A stretch of 64,000 bases of DNA from Epiperipatus broadwayi (GCA_028023455.1 JAQFVV010012509.1:2542001-2606000), one strand, 5' to 3'; positions 56,301 to 61,927 are shown, numbered from the stretch's first letter. The notes: generated from the letters alone by a model not told the origin. Made by a program: numbers and translations.

Positions 56301-56548
56301 TGAAATAAAAATACCTTTCTGTCAAGATAGGATGAAATTAAACCAAAATTTTTAGGATGCTGCAAAAATTTTTCTTTAAAGATTTCTTTTTCTTGTTCAG
56401 TCCAAATATTTAGCAATTGCCGTTCTTTGTATTCCACCATAGCATTTTCAATGTATCCATTGTTGTTAATAAAACACAAACGTCTTTGTCTTGAATCTAA
56501 CAGCATTGGTGGGATAACTGCGTAGCTTCTCATTTTTTTATCTTCTTC
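2327..56548 (-). CDS. NCOR1: Nuclear receptor corepressor (NCoR/SMRTER family), central part of gene, eight exons
   Basis: Nuclear scaffold protein that recruits and activates HDAC3-type deacetylase for unliganded nuclear receptors (family knowledge). Eight minus-strand exons join in the order 56548-56315, 49654-49547, 49424-49333, 42808-42726, 36335-36164, 27042-26927, 13105-12983, 2380-2327. All introns are GT-AG, and all codon phases match at every junction with no stop. The joined fragment is 327 codons plus one base. Numbering from the first base seen: DAD-type N-terminal extension 1-45, SANT1 about 46-100, basic tail 101-114, acidic/Asn-rich linker 115-173, Cys-rich basic module 174-294, spacer 295-313, start of SANT2 314-327. 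Introns are 6660, 122, 6524, 6390, 9121, 13821 and 10602 bp. Start and stop codons are outside the window. Identity rests on SANT1 and SANT2, which closely follow the vertebrate NCoR/SMRT pattern. Confidence 0.93.
3343..3467. repeat. 68-bp tandem duplication
   Basis: Two units from ATTCAACAAACAAGTCAAGA through CATTTTCATACTCTAGGT to AAAAATAGTTA. Only one or two differences (CATCATT/CACCATT), so it is recent. Confidence 0.9.
3570..3640 (-). repeat. tRNA-derived SINE-like unit
   Basis: Minus strand: GAAGTTAGTGCATTCATCTTCC, then GGTGAGATTTGAATCCCGGC, a good box B (ATTTGAATCCC). Box A is weak. Confidence 0.45.
4430..5135 (+). mobile_element. Possible LTR with TATA box
   Basis: A G+C-richer island at 4555-4780 follows TATAAATA at 4553-4560. 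An AATAAA lies near 5034 and a non-AT tail (GGTGGTAGTCAGCTTCATTGCC) ends near 5135. The layout (promoter, leader, polyA signal, short tail) resembles an LTR, but I could not fix TG/CA ends or a target duplication. It could also be another repeat with its own promoter. Confidence 0.3.
5672..6275 (+). mobile_element. Solo LTR with 5-bp target-site duplication CATAT
   Basis: 604 bp starting TGTTATAG and ending AAGCACAACA, i.e. TGTT...AACA termini. It is flanked by CATAT at 5667-5671 and again at 6276-6280. The base composition is visibly richer in G+C than the surroundings. An AATAAA signal lies at about 6198-6203, about 75 bp before the end, fitting an R/U5 boundary. There is no internal region, so this is a recombination product of an LTR retrotransposon. 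The open frame at 5816-6031 inside it has no recognisable product. It lies only 280 bp upstream of the Ty3/gypsy element but is not the same LTR. Confidence 0.85.
6559..6710 (+). repeat. 5' LTR of the Ty3/gypsy element (approximate 3' limit)
   Basis: Starts with TGTACTGACAGTGCAAATAT; the other end of the element has TGCACTGATGGTGCAAATAT. Both continue with TTTAAATTGTG, a pyrimidine tract before an AGA/TTGATTAC-like block, and ACATATTATAAAAA. Divergence between the two is considerable, in line with the decayed coding region. The CA end is not resolved. Confidence 0.7.
7647..7735 (+). repeat. 44-bp tandem duplication inside the decayed gag
   Basis: Two units, each running from AAAATACCACA through ATACAGAGCTA(C/A)GATGG to ATAAATCATCT. 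The second differs at a few sites, so the duplication is old but younger than the insertion. Confidence 0.8.
10721..10935 (+). repeat. 3' LTR of the Ty3/gypsy element (approximate 3' limit)
   Basis: Begins right after a purine tract (TGAAGGGAGG) and matches the 5' copy over its first half: GTGCAAATATTTTAAATTGTG, a C-rich tract, GATTGATTAC and ACATATTATAAAAA. The end is blurred by A-runs. Confidence 0.65.
11343..11480 (+). pseudogene. Fragment of pogo/Tigger-type transposase (N-terminal HTH)
   Basis: An open frame with [20 protein letters not shown] followed by [13 protein letters not shown], the pattern of the first helix-turn-helix of CENP-B/Tigger/pogo transposases (K.KRK..SL..K..I.....G.....V...FG.N). 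The frame breaks at the place where the recognition helix should continue. No catalytic DDE part or terminal repeats are seen nearby. The G+C-richer patch at 11690-11820 could be another piece of the same element. Confidence 0.5.
12983..13105 (-). CDS. NCOR1: NCoR exon: Cys-rich module, last part
   Basis: 123 bases: two bases completing Gln, 40 codons, one base. Acceptor GCTGTAG, donor CAAG|GTATGT. It reads [18 protein letters not shown] then a further Cys (NPCNAEP) and an acidic tail. The C-x2-C-C-x2-C cluster is the natural partner of the CPIPTC pair in the preceding exon, 13.8 kb away, making a second zinc-site candidate. The tail leads straight into SANT2 in the next exon. Splice sites and phase agree with both neighbours. 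Confidence 0.9.
13380..13640. repeat. Interspersed repeat, copy 1
   Basis: Shares TTTCCAGTAT(T/C)TGAAAT, an AAGGCAGTT(T/G)TTAAAA.AT block, CAAGTTTTA and ATTAAGATTTCATTCTTCATTT with 18260-18540. The 18-kb copy is missing some pieces. Confidence 0.6.
13802..14108. repeat. Fold-back element of about 0.3 kb
   Basis: Arms meet near 13955. Shared blocks are AAAAGTAGAAAAAAAA / TTTTTTTTCTACTTTTT, the CCATTCTTAGAAAATATCAGA series and its inverse, and CATAAAGCATTTGAGGC / GCCTCAAATGCTTTTATG near the centre. Moderately diverged. Confidence 0.78.
16800..19500 (-). mobile_element. Decayed LINE remnant(s), reverse-transcriptase trace
   Basis: Pyrimidine-rich plus strand, i.e. A-rich sense strand on minus. 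At 17263-17243 the minus strand reads VDDVVVF, an RT catalytic motif with F-A changed, followed after a gap by FGLKINA and [12 protein letters not shown], the usual order after the catalytic loop. Many stops. The part 18600-19500 has the same strand bias but no motif I can name. An unrelated interspersed repeat sits at 18255-18540, so the span is probably composite. Limits are approximate. Confidence 0.4.
18255..18540. repeat. Interspersed repeat, copy 2
   Basis: Direct copy of the 13.4-kb repeat (TTTCCAGTATCTGAAAT, TTAAGGCAGTTGTTAAAAAA, AAATTAAGATTTCATCCTTC). Lies between the two parts of the decayed minus-strand LINE region. Confidence 0.6.
21503..21628. repeat. Small inverted repeat inserted in LINE reverse transcriptase
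   Basis: ATTAAATCAGTTCAAATGTTAAGAAATTTTCAGCT-type left arm (21503-21543) and its inverse at about 21590-21628, separated by about 50 bases. It splits the RT between the YVVYKI block and the following palm region, so it is younger than that LINE. Confidence 0.65.
22541..22641. repeat. 100-bp interspersed repeat, copy 1
   Basis: Shares AAGGCT(A/T)TAACCTTAA, TATGCAC and AATCTTAACACAAGATTAC with 57967-58071 in the same order. On the minus strand GAGGTTCCTACC lies where a tRNA-type box B would be, but no clear box A. It lies just inside the decayed LINE. Confidence 0.65.
25089..25118. repeat. Short perfect hairpin
   Basis: CATATATATACG and CGTATATATATG arms (12 bp each) around a 5-base loop (TCAAG). 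Mostly (TA)n with a CG at the base of the loop. Possibly just microsatellite. Confidence 0.6.
25180..26900 (+). mobile_element. Possible LTR or promoter-bearing repeat
   Basis: The segment contains GATAAGCCCACC at 25216-25227 and its inverse GGTGGGCTTATC at 25400-25411, a clean TATA box (25458-25466), then a leader with three similar CAGATTT units. From about 25700 to 26900 there are patches much richer in G+C than the introns (for example 25840-25920 and 26750-26850). It has the size and order of a long LTR, but termini and target duplication are not resolved. It ends close to the host exon at 27042-26927, so part could be host intron. Confidence 0.3.
25458..25496 (+). promoter_or_regulatory. 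TATA box with initiator-like site
   Basis: TATAAATAG at 25458-25466, and TCAGAT at 25491-25496, about 32 bases from the start of the TATA box, the usual distance to an arthropod-type initiator (TCAGT). No open frame follows, so this is more likely the promoter of an LTR than of a gene. Confidence 0.4.
26927..27042 (-). CDS. NCOR1: NCoR exon: Cys-rich module, middle basic part
   Basis: 116 bases: one base completing Arg, 38 codons, one base of Gln. Acceptor TGTCTTAG, donor TTGC|GTAAGT. It begins with C-P-I-P-T-C directly after the Arg run of the previous exon, then a strongly basic stretch ([14 protein letters not shown]), then an amphipathic part ([17 protein letters not shown]). The CPIPTC pair probably supplies two metal ligands whose partners are in the next exon. 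The KRKVKRLR run could also act as a nuclear localisation or nucleic-acid contact patch (inference). Confidence 0.9.
27723..29605 (+). mobile_element. 5'-truncated, decayed RTE element (second copy)
   Basis: Same family as the copy at 45.2-48.2 kb but on the plus strand and much older. It begins at the end of the endonuclease ([18 protein letters not shown], matching the other copy) and runs through RT ([38 protein letters not shown] in place of FADD) to the C-terminal [12 protein letters not shown] block and a GATGACA tail. There are many stops and frame changes. The RT catalytic site reads FAND, so it is inactive. The missing 5' part is the usual result of incomplete reverse transcription. 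Antisense to the host gene, in the intron 36163-27043. Confidence 0.88.
32540..32775 (+). repeat. Partial direct copy of the fold-back arm
   Basis: Shares AGATTAAGA(C)TCATAA, CCATACAATAAATATTTAACAAGAAT, a (G/C)CTCATTTATTAATATA block and a TATATCTAAA block with 32830-33030 in the same order. It lacks the AGTGCTTTAAT terminus. Confidence 0.7.
32815..33351. repeat. Fold-back element of about 0.54 kb
   Basis: Ends AGTGCTTTAATATATA and TATATATTAAAGCACT. Arms of about 260 bp meet near 33083. They share TCTCTAACCTAA...AAGTCTATATTTAACAAGAAT and its inverse, with clear but moderate divergence. A third, direct copy of the left arm lies just before it (32540-32775). Confidence 0.8.
33738..34003. repeat. 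133-bp tandem duplication
   Basis: Units 33738-33870 and 33871-34003, both containing ATTCTTTGGTTATGGTTTTA, AATAAGTTATCA and GATCCTTATAATTCTTAAG. A few substitutions. Confidence 0.9.
34476..35126 (-). mobile_element. Mariner-like DNA transposon remnant, internally deleted
   Basis: 651 bp with terminal inverted repeats of about 31 bp: TATACGAGTGGGGCCCCCAA at the left and, inverted, TATACGAGGGGAAGCCCAAA at the right, both running into ATAAC(T/C)GGAAT. TA dinucleotides at both ends fit a Tc1/mariner target. Inside on the minus strand two overlapping frames give broken protein with [19 protein letters not shown] and [17 protein letters not shown]. These are not clearly alignable by eye to a catalytic D,D34D core. 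Too short for a full element (usually about 1.3 kb). Confidence 0.65.
36164..36335 (-). CDS. NCOR1: NCoR exon: Cys-rich module, first part
   Basis: 172 bases: two bases completing Gly, 56 codons, two bases of Arg. Acceptor TTTTTTTAG, donor GGAG|GTATAC. It has [19 protein letters not shown] near the start and [14 protein letters not shown] at the end, with one further Cys (SNCDLYGL) between. The C-x2-C ... C-x2-C layout (spacing 34) with a basic end looks like a treble-clef type zinc site, but the spacing is not that of a classical GATA finger. From memory, insect SMRTER proteins carry a similar block between the SANT domains. I do not know it from vertebrate NCoR1/2. A nucleic-acid, histone or protein-binding role is inference only. 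Confidence 0.9.
36336..42725. other. NCoR intron, 6.4 kb
   Basis: AT-rich. (CA)n at 37793-37805 and 38168-38182, a C run at 40672-40682, and the palindrome at 41132-41829. Nothing else recognisable. Confidence 0.85.
41132..41829. repeat. Near-perfect 0.7-kb palindrome (fold-back element)
   Basis: Left arm 41132-41467, right arm 41489-41829, spacer of about 20 bases. The arms differ at only a handful of sites, mostly in the A/T run length and a few substitutions (for example GCC/ACC near 41200). Both arms, read outward-in, open the same frame starting [16 protein letters not shown], giving 62-67-residue frames on opposite strands (41208-41411 plus, 41753-41553 minus). I see no transposase motif in it. 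Ends lie in (TA)n, so a target duplication cannot be read. Likely a fold-back/MITE-type DNA element. Confidence 0.9.
42726..42808 (-). CDS. NCOR1: NCoR exon: acidic linker
   Basis: 83 bases: one base completing a split Asn codon, 27 codons, one base of a split Gly codon. Acceptor TTATAG, donor CAAG|GTATCT. It encodes a Glu/Asn-rich disordered segment ([19 protein letters not shown]). There is no domain. It continues the linker between SANT1 and the Cys-rich module. The exon is supported by splice sites and by phase in both directions rather than by similarity. The flanking intron toward SANT1 carries the nearly intact RTE element. Confidence 0.82.
44428..44770. repeat. About 173-bp tandem duplication
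   Basis: Two diverged units starting CTTGAT(C/T)AT(A/T)CTGTTTGAAA and sharing CTGAGAATC, CATGGAATTGTCATAAT and AAATATAAATAATATTCTG. A more diverged relative lies at about 48660-48730, beyond the RTE insertion. Confidence 0.8.
45240..48240 (-). mobile_element. RTE-type non-LTR retrotransposon, nearly full length, four lesions
   Basis: One 3-kb element encoding AP-type endonuclease then reverse transcriptase (the family often annotated as endonuclease-reverse transcriptase or CFDP2-like). From the 5' end: an N-terminal Met at 48235 and [25 protein letters not shown] and GSDHRLV endonuclease motifs. The RT follows, with [14 protein letters not shown] and FADD at 46043-46032, then the [10 protein letters not shown] and WAGHIAGR C-terminal blocks, ending near 45284. 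Lesions: an in-frame TAA near 48042, and frame changes near 47700-47740, 46655-46665 (in a T run) and 45855-45870. All catalytic motifs are intact, so it is recently dead. The 3' end closes in a TGA/TGATGATGA tract typical of RTE tails. It lies in the host intron between 49332 and 42809, in the same orientation as the host gene. Confidence 0.95.
49333..49424 (-). CDS. NCOR1: NCoR exon: hydrophilic linker after SANT1
   Basis: 92 bases: 30 codons in phase 0 plus two bases, acceptor TTTTTAG, donor ACAA|GTGAGT. Composition is Asn/Asp/Glu/Gln-rich with no predicted fold (e.g. [16 protein letters not shown]). It lies only 122 bp after the SANT1 tail exon, while all other introns in the window exceed 6 kb. 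Support is from two good splice sites, an open frame, and phase agreement with both neighbours. The residues themselves show little conservation. Human NCoR also has a long low-complexity acidic stretch here. Confidence 0.85.
49547..49654 (-). CDS. NCOR1: NCoR exon: C-terminal half of SANT1 and basic tail
   Basis: 36 codons, phase 0 at both ends, acceptor TTATAG, donor CAA|GTATTA. The exon reads [18 protein letters not shown] followed by a Lys/Arg-rich tail ([10 protein letters not shown]). The [12 protein letters not shown] block is the most recognisable signature of NCoR/SMRT SANT1. Its Tyr and Lys residues are among those that hold inositol tetraphosphate at the HDAC3 interface in the human complex (family knowledge), so HDAC3 activation is probably conserved. 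Too short to be found by ORF length. It was placed by its frame, splice sites and homology to the preceding exon. Confidence 0.95.
51720..52660 (-). mobile_element. Penelope-like element fragment with GIY-YIG endonuclease end
   Basis: The minus-strand frame 52656-52285 (ATG start codon not meaningful) contains [19 protein letters not shown] followed by a [16 protein letters not shown] segment. This matches the C-terminal half of the GIY-YIG endonuclease of Penelope-like elements, whose usual pattern is an RER.Y..R..KE..YI....P.LN.. run. The catalytic GIY and YIG part upstream is not recognisable. Below it, to about 51720, is an AT-rich tail ending in an AACGTTTCAACTG block, similar in kind to the GAAACGTT tail of the repeat at 60.6 kb. 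The RT part is missing: 5'-truncated. Confidence 0.6.
51881..52000. repeat. 65-bp tandem duplication in the Penelope-like tail
   Basis: Two units starting CATAAATACC at 51881 and 51946 and sharing AACATAAACAGTAACAAACA and TATCAAT. The second differs by a few bases. Confidence 0.8.
52744..53281. repeat. Nested fold-back element
   Basis: Outer arms 52744-52850 and 53173-53281 share TAATTTATATATAGAGAGAG and its inverse and a long AAAATGAGAAAATGTTAATTTT block. Inner arms 53071-53095 and 53146-53172 share CCTTCATTATCAAAGCTGTG. The two stem-loops, one inside the right half of the other, suggest insertion of one small inverted-repeat element into another or a two-armed MITE. Confidence 0.85.
55150..55375 (+). 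repeat. TIR element family, copy a
   Basis: Terminal repeats near GTATTGCCACTCA (left) and TGAGTGGCAATAC (right). The core has GATCC(T/A)AGGATCTAGGTGCA, GAAACTAGTCTGGGGATATTGG and CATCCATTGATTACTCTGGC. The sequence to the left contains an ATCACCACTATTTCTTATGC block that also flanks other copies. No protein coding. Confidence 0.75.
56315..56548 (-). CDS. NCOR1: NCoR exon: deacetylase-activating segment and first part of SANT1
   Basis: 78 codons, phase 0 at both ends. The acceptor is TTATTTAG and the donor is AAAG|GTATTT. It starts with an acidic/basic run (EEDKK), then an AVIPPM motif, a segment with QRR..FIN.NG, then [15 protein letters not shown] and HPKNFGLI, the start of SANT1. In vertebrate SMRT/NCoR this region is the deacetylase-activating domain that docks HDAC3 through an inositol phosphate (family knowledge). 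The break after LDRK lies at the point where the human protein continues with SVPDC, and the next exon supplies the matching SISDC. The upstream exon, which should end in an EIIDGLSEQ-like helix, was not found up to 64000, so the preceding intron exceeds 7.4 kb. Confidence 0.96.
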
Positions 56549-56645
56549 CTAAATAATAATCACAATCAATAAATAAACATTCACTTTATAACCACTAAAC
56601 ATGACATGATCACTATCTCATACTAGCACGTAATTGTTATTAAAG

Positions 56646-56760
56646 AAGGCAAAACTCTCTCCATACAGTAGTGCCACCCTTTTATGCACAAGCCTTCTGG
56701 CATCCATTGATTACTCTGATTGGCACAGGTGGCACTACTGTATGGAGAGAGTTTTGCCTT
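56646..56760 (+). repeat. TIR element family, copy b (short, perfect TIRs)
   Basis: 33-bp perfect terminal repeats (56646-56678 and 56728-56760) starting AAGGCAAAACTCTCTCCATA. Only about 49 bp between them, taken from the right part of the full core (TTTTATGCACAAGCCTTCTG, CATTGATTACTCTGATTGGC). Looks like an internal deletion derivative of copy a type. Confidence 0.9.
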
Positions 56761-57966
56761 GTTTATTCAATTTATAGTCGAAAATATATGAAAAATGCAG
56801 TTTAATTTTTTTAAACATTTTAAAATATTTCCTCTGGTATATTATAACTATATATATACATAGTAATAAAAAATATCACAATTAATAATTGCAATTCATC
56901 TTTCATGCTTTCGAATAAAGCAAATTTAGATTAAACTGATCATTGGTAATTCAAAAACTTCTATTATCCAAACAATATTACAAAATGTTTTGATTACTAC
57001 TTTATATTCAATATTTTAAAATATCACCTTTAATAAAACAAAATTAATACAGTATACAAAAAGTATTCATGTATATATACAAAACTATAACTAATATTCA
57101 GTTTTATTTACTAACACAGAAATCATATGTAATTTAAACAGAAGAAATTTACATCCTAAGCACATACACTATAATGTTATTACAATAGCCATTATAAAAA
57201 CATTACAGCACATGTCCGTAGGGTGTAAATCCCTTGTGGTTTTTTTTTTAAAAACTATAAGTAGTAAAATTAATATTTATTTAAATTTTAAAAAGTCTTT
57301 GAGTTTAAAAGAGAAATCATAATACAGTAATCCAAAAAAATAAATAAATTTTGGAACCAGAATTTTGGATTAGTGGCAGTGTATTTATTTATATATATAT
57401 ATATATAAGATTTAAATTTATTTTGATTAATTGACACATATGATAAAGAAATGATCTTAAAAAGACTTGTGTGTTTGATATTGCCATAATTTATAATATG
57501 TCTATTCTTTTAGGACATCTAATATCTTACATTCACAATGACCTATGAGAGAATGCTCAAATATTCTGTCTCACAGTATTGAATATATACATATTACATA
57601 AAACTATTCTATTAATTATATAATAATTCAATACAATTTTGAATAGACAAAAAACAATTTACAATATATCTATATTATTAAATAAATGTAAAAGAACTGT
57701 TTATGACTTTATAATTCAACAAATAATGCAATCTTGCATGATTTTCTTTCTTTTTTTTTTTTGTATAGAATTTTACTAGCATATAAATTTTTGCTTTAAT
57801 TCTTTTAAAAAAATTTGTAATTTGCAATATAAAAATGTTTTGAACAATCTATATTGCAATTGTTTTCAAATGACGTCATAAAAAAACTAAAAAGAGAGCA
57901 GCATTGATTAAAATATTACAGAGTTGGAAACATTAATTCTTATTAAGTGCATGGTCAGCACGTATA

Positions 57967-58071
57967 TACATATAAGGCTTTAACCTTAATACTATGCACC
58001 TTGAGTGCTTAATTTTATCACGAGAGCGACCTCTATAAATCTTAACACAAGATTACGACTTTATAAAGATA
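57967..58071. repeat. 100-bp interspersed repeat, copy 2
   Basis: Second copy of the repeat at 22541-22641. Here it is followed directly by the fold-back element at 58076-58385. Confidence 0.65.
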
Positions 58072-58075
58072 AGAG

Positions 58076-58385
58076 CAGCCATCTTATCTTCAACCTATTT
58101 TCTAATTATATAGGCAAATTTAAAGCACTTTGATTTGAGAGTGTGAAGCTAGTAAGTTCTTCACTAATTAAGTCCACTACTTCATTTAGAAACCAACATT
58201 CGTAAAATCTTTCGATTCACATCCAAATATTAACTCGTTGTGAATCGAAAGATTTTACGAATGTTGATTTCTAAACGAGGTAGTGGACTTAATTAGTGAA
58301 GAACTTATTAGCTTCACACTCTCAAATCAAAATGCTTTAGATATGCCTATATAATTAGAAAATAGGTTGAAGATAAGACGGCCGC
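58076..58385. repeat. Fold-back element, 145-bp arms
   Basis: Arms 58076-58220 and 58240-58385 with a 19-base loop. Nearly identical, including CTTCACACTCTCAAATCAAA read on the right arm and its inverse on the left. It abuts on its left a 100-bp repeat (57967-58071) also seen at 22541-22641 without the fold-back. Confidence 0.88.
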
Positions 58386-58870
58386 CTAATAATAAATTGG
58401 ATAAACTTTTAGCATTATAGTTTAAATATATATTTAATATAAGTTAAAGTAAAATTTAAAATGGCATGGGTACAGCAAGAGAAATACTATTGAATTTGAC
58501 AGACTTTTAGTGATGTCAGTTTAAATAAATTAAACATGAGAAAAATACTGAATTTGAAAAACCTTTAATATTTCCCTTTAAGTATATTCACATGTGATAA
58601 AGAAAGATGGTGTGGCTTGTATACTGAAATACAAACTAGAGAAATACAGATATGTTAAAACAGGTAAAATTTTATTGGATAAATATATTTTATAAAATTT
58701 AAATTTTATTTGATCATATATTTAATTTCTCACTTGCATATATTATGATGTTAAAATTTTATGGCCATTTTAAAAATTATATTATGAAAAATATAAAATA
58801 ATTACCTTCTCATTGTTTATTGTATTTAATAAAGTGAGGGTTTGAAAGTAGAATATGTAAATATATTTTA

Positions 58871-59099
58871 CACAGAGGCAAAACTCTCCATGCAGTAGCA
58901 CTACTCAGTACAAGCCAGAGTAATCAATGAATGCAGGTAAGTTGTGCATAAAATCTAGTGCCTACTCATCCAATATCTCCAGACTAGTTTCTAGCTTTTG
59001 ACTTTCATCATTGAGGAGCCTTGGTCTAATGCAACCTCCAGCAGCCACCTTATTAGCTATTTATTGGCGCTATTGTATGGAAAATTTTGCTTCTGTGTA
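58871..59099 (-). repeat. TIR element family, copy c (inverted core)
   Basis: Begins CACAGAGGCAAAACTCTCCA and ends ATGGAAAATTTTGCTTCTGTG. The core is inverted relative to copies a, b and d (GAGTAATCAATGAATGCAGG, CCAATATCTCCAGACTAGTT). It is followed by an AAAGAATGGTGATAATATGA ... TTTAGTGGTTTA flank. Confidence 0.8.
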
Positions 59100-59334
59100 A
59101 ACAGCTTGTATAGGCATAAAGAATGGTGATAATATGATGTTTAGTGGTTTAATGCCATTCCTGCCCAATAGGATTATGGTGACTGTGGTTATTAAAGAAC
59201 CAAAGACACCAAAAAATATGGATGCTGAACTGAGTTCTGATCTATACAACTATACAAGTTAATGAGCTTGAATTGAAAACATTATTGTGTTTTCAATTTG
59301 GACTCAAAGCTTTATAGTTGGCTAATAAGGTAAA

Positions 59335-59551
59335 AGGTGTCCGCTGGAGGCTTGCCTTAGATCCTAAGATCTAGATGCAGTACTCTCACATCCAAGGCTC
59401 CTCGCTGATGAAAATCAAAATCTAGAAAATAGTCTAGGGATATTGGATGAGTAGGCAATAGAAAGGAATTTTATGCACAAATCATCCTGCATATATTGAT
59501 TACTCTGGCTTGCACTGAGTGGCACTACTATATGAAGTTTTCCCTTTGTGT
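59335..59551 (+). repeat. TIR element family, copy d
   Basis: Core in plus orientation (CCTTAGATCCTAAGATCTAG, AGTCTAGGGATATTGGATGA, GCACTGAGTGGCACTACTAT), right terminus AAGTTTTCCCTTTGTG. The left terminal repeat is not visible; it starts inside the core. It is followed by the same AAAGAATGATGATCATGT ... TTTAGTGGTTTA flank as copy c. Confidence 0.78.
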
Positions 59552-59859
59552 AATCAGTTTGTGTAAACACAAAGAATGATGATCATGTAAAGTTTAGTGG
59601 TTTAATATATTTCAATTATCAATTTTTCTAATAACGTGAGGAGACAGTTAGAGAAATGAAGAGAATTTGAGAGGAAAATTTTATCTGGTATTCAATACAT
59701 CAAAAATCAAGAACAGAATTTAGATAATAAAACATTAAAAAAATTCAACTGCTCAGAACATATCCACATTATATTCTTTTATTTTATTGTTATTCTATTA
59801 ATGTGAGTAAAGCTGATTTACAGCTTTATTTTGTATTAGTAAAATAAAACAAAGTAATG

Positions 59860-60045
59860 CAGTTGACAATTAGAATATATTTAAAGAATATTGACACAAA
59901 ATAATAATACATGAGTTATCAACCGCCATTAAAAATGGTCTGCAATATTGTTTATAAAAACACATTACAAAAATTATTTTTACCGGCTGTTGTTAATTCA
60001 TGTATTATTATTTCGTAATTATCAACTACACTACATTCTTTTAAT
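59860..60045. repeat. Weak inverted repeat
   Basis: AAATAATAATACATGAGTTA with CAACCGCC near 59897-59927 is mirrored by GGCTGTTGTTAATTCATG with TATTATTATTT near 59984-60015, with poorer matches further out. Probably an old MITE. Confidence 0.5.
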
Positions 60046-60556
60046 TTATCAAAGCCATAGATACAGCCGGCATATTACTAAAAAATATGTAAAAAAAAAA
60101 AAGAGTTTATTATCACTATTATAAAAACAATATAAAATATTAATATTTTGTCAGTCAATAATGAAATAATTCACTATACAAAGTTTTTTTTATAATACAG
60201 ATAATTCATCAATATAAATTTTGTTCCAAAGTAGCAAAGAGATAAAGGACAGATTGTAAGATTGTTGCATAAGATTTTTTATTTTTATTTTATAAAAAGC
60301 ATCTATATATTAAAATAATAAATATTTATTCACAAAATGGAAAAATATAAAGGATAGTGGGGTCATTCACAAATTGCTAATCATGAGATAATTCATCACT
60401 GAGAATTAGCTGTTGGATACAAATAATAAAATGTCTCCCCGAAGGTCTATAGTGATGGCATTTTTAATTGTATTTAGTTGGGACTATTTCCATCATCTAA
60501 TATTAAATATTAAATGTCTTTAGAAAATATTTTAAAACTTTATTTAAATTTTTCAA

Positions 60557-60755
60557 CTACATGCAACTGTTTGCAATAGTCGACAGGTTAGTATAATACA
60601 CAACGTTTCGAGTGGTATTCTTCTTCTCTCTTGTTCAGATGTTGCTGGCCTGATCAGTGTCAGTACAACCATGGAAATTGAACCTAGATCTGTAGATTTT
60701 TAAATATTGAATTTTAAAGTAATGTTCTAACCAACTGAGCCATTCTGCCTAAGAC
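60557..60755 (-). repeat. tRNA-derived SINE with tail
   Basis: Minus strand: GGCAGAATGGCTCAGTTGG (box A, 60749-60731) and CTAGGTTCAATTTCCATG (box B, about 60687-60670). They are followed by a body with CTGAACAAGAGAGAAGAAG, CACTCGAAACGTTG and ACTATTGCAAACAGTTGC. Both boxes are close to consensus. The best SINE in the window. Confidence 0.75.
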
Positions 60756-61342
60756 AACAATCAATAGAAATTTCATATACTTATCTATGAGGTTCCTGCT
60801 GATTTCTCTATCTTTTCCAAAAAGCAAAGTTAATTAGTGGTGTCCACACATTATGCACAATCCCACTAGATAGACTTATGAAATTATTTGCCATTGTCAT
60901 GTGAGGAGCTTCTTTGAATTTTCTACTTTGTATTTTTTCAATCGAACATTGTAAAGTGCAAAAAACTTTTCTATTTTAGTATATGATAGTAACTTAACAA
61001 AAATTTCTCAAAAAAACACACCCCAACATAACTAGTCTATTATTTTGCCAAGCTTTGAGAACCATTCTGGAATTGTAATCAAGTAATATCCATATAATGT
61101 AACATTTAAAATTATAAAATCTGCACAGACAAATCAAGTTTTTGTTACGTGATTCTAAAAAATGCGAAACCTTGAAGAATCTATAAATTTTCAATTGGGT
61201 TTGCCATTATTATACATAAAATGTCTACATGAAGAGGGTTGCATTCACACTTTGTATATTATAGAATCTACAAATTAACACCATTGTAAAAATTCATACA
61301 GATGAGATCATTATTTTCATAAAAATTAGATCAACATTAAGT

Positions 61343-61412
61343 GTCAGCTGTTCAAATCCTTCACGAGTAGTTTTGACAGTGAGGGAATAATCTGTAGATA
61401 TGCTGTCCTATA
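61343..61412 (-). repeat. tRNA-like SINE fragment
   Basis: Minus strand ends GTGAAGGATTTGAACAGCTG (box B like); box A region AGGACAGCATATC is poor. Confidence 0.35.
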
Positions 61413-61927
61413 CATTAAATTTAACATCATAATTTTAATTTCATTACTATAATTATTAATAAATTTTAAACAAACAAAAAAAAACAAAACAAAGCAAATA
61501 CTTTATTTTCCTGTAATTCATTATATTTTTCTGTTCATTTATTAAATTTAATTTATCATTCTAATAATATATATTTTTATTCTTACATAATTCACATTTT
61601 TATCTATATTATATCATACCAAAAACTAAATCATCATATAAGATAAAGCTACATTTAAATAATCTATAAAATAAAGGTATTTCTAACAACTTTTCCCATA
61701 AACCACCTATTAAAAAAACAGTAAATAAAAAAACATTATTTGTTAGACTTTCAAATTGGCAGATTTGAGCAGTTTTCCATCCACAATTGATCCTCTAGCT
61801 AAAATGAGCTAGATATTTATTTAGCCAATACTAGGTGGCTAATTAATTAGTTATAGATCAGCTACCTGAGAGAAAAATTGTAAATCTTTATTGGGACCTG
61901 AAAAAAAAAAGTTCAAATCTTGAACTA

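Larger units (their letters stand above)
49655..56314. other. NCoR intron splitting SANT1, 6.7 kb
   Basis: Holds the Penelope-like fragment, nested fold-back and TIR element copy a. 49660-51700 shows nothing. 53282-53900 is G+C-richer with a CACGTG site in AAGTCACGTGACCC near 53302-53315 and open frames at 53360-53551 and 53676-53879 of no recognised family. 53900-55100 and 55400-56300 are plain, apart from C runs at about 54998 and 55783. Confidence 0.8.

Noticed and set aside
59950-60080. Possible upstream NCoR exon (minus strand, after TTTTTTAG near 60085)
   Set aside because: The frame meets a stop quickly and lacks the expected EIIDGLSEQ-type residues; the region is part of a weak inverted repeat.
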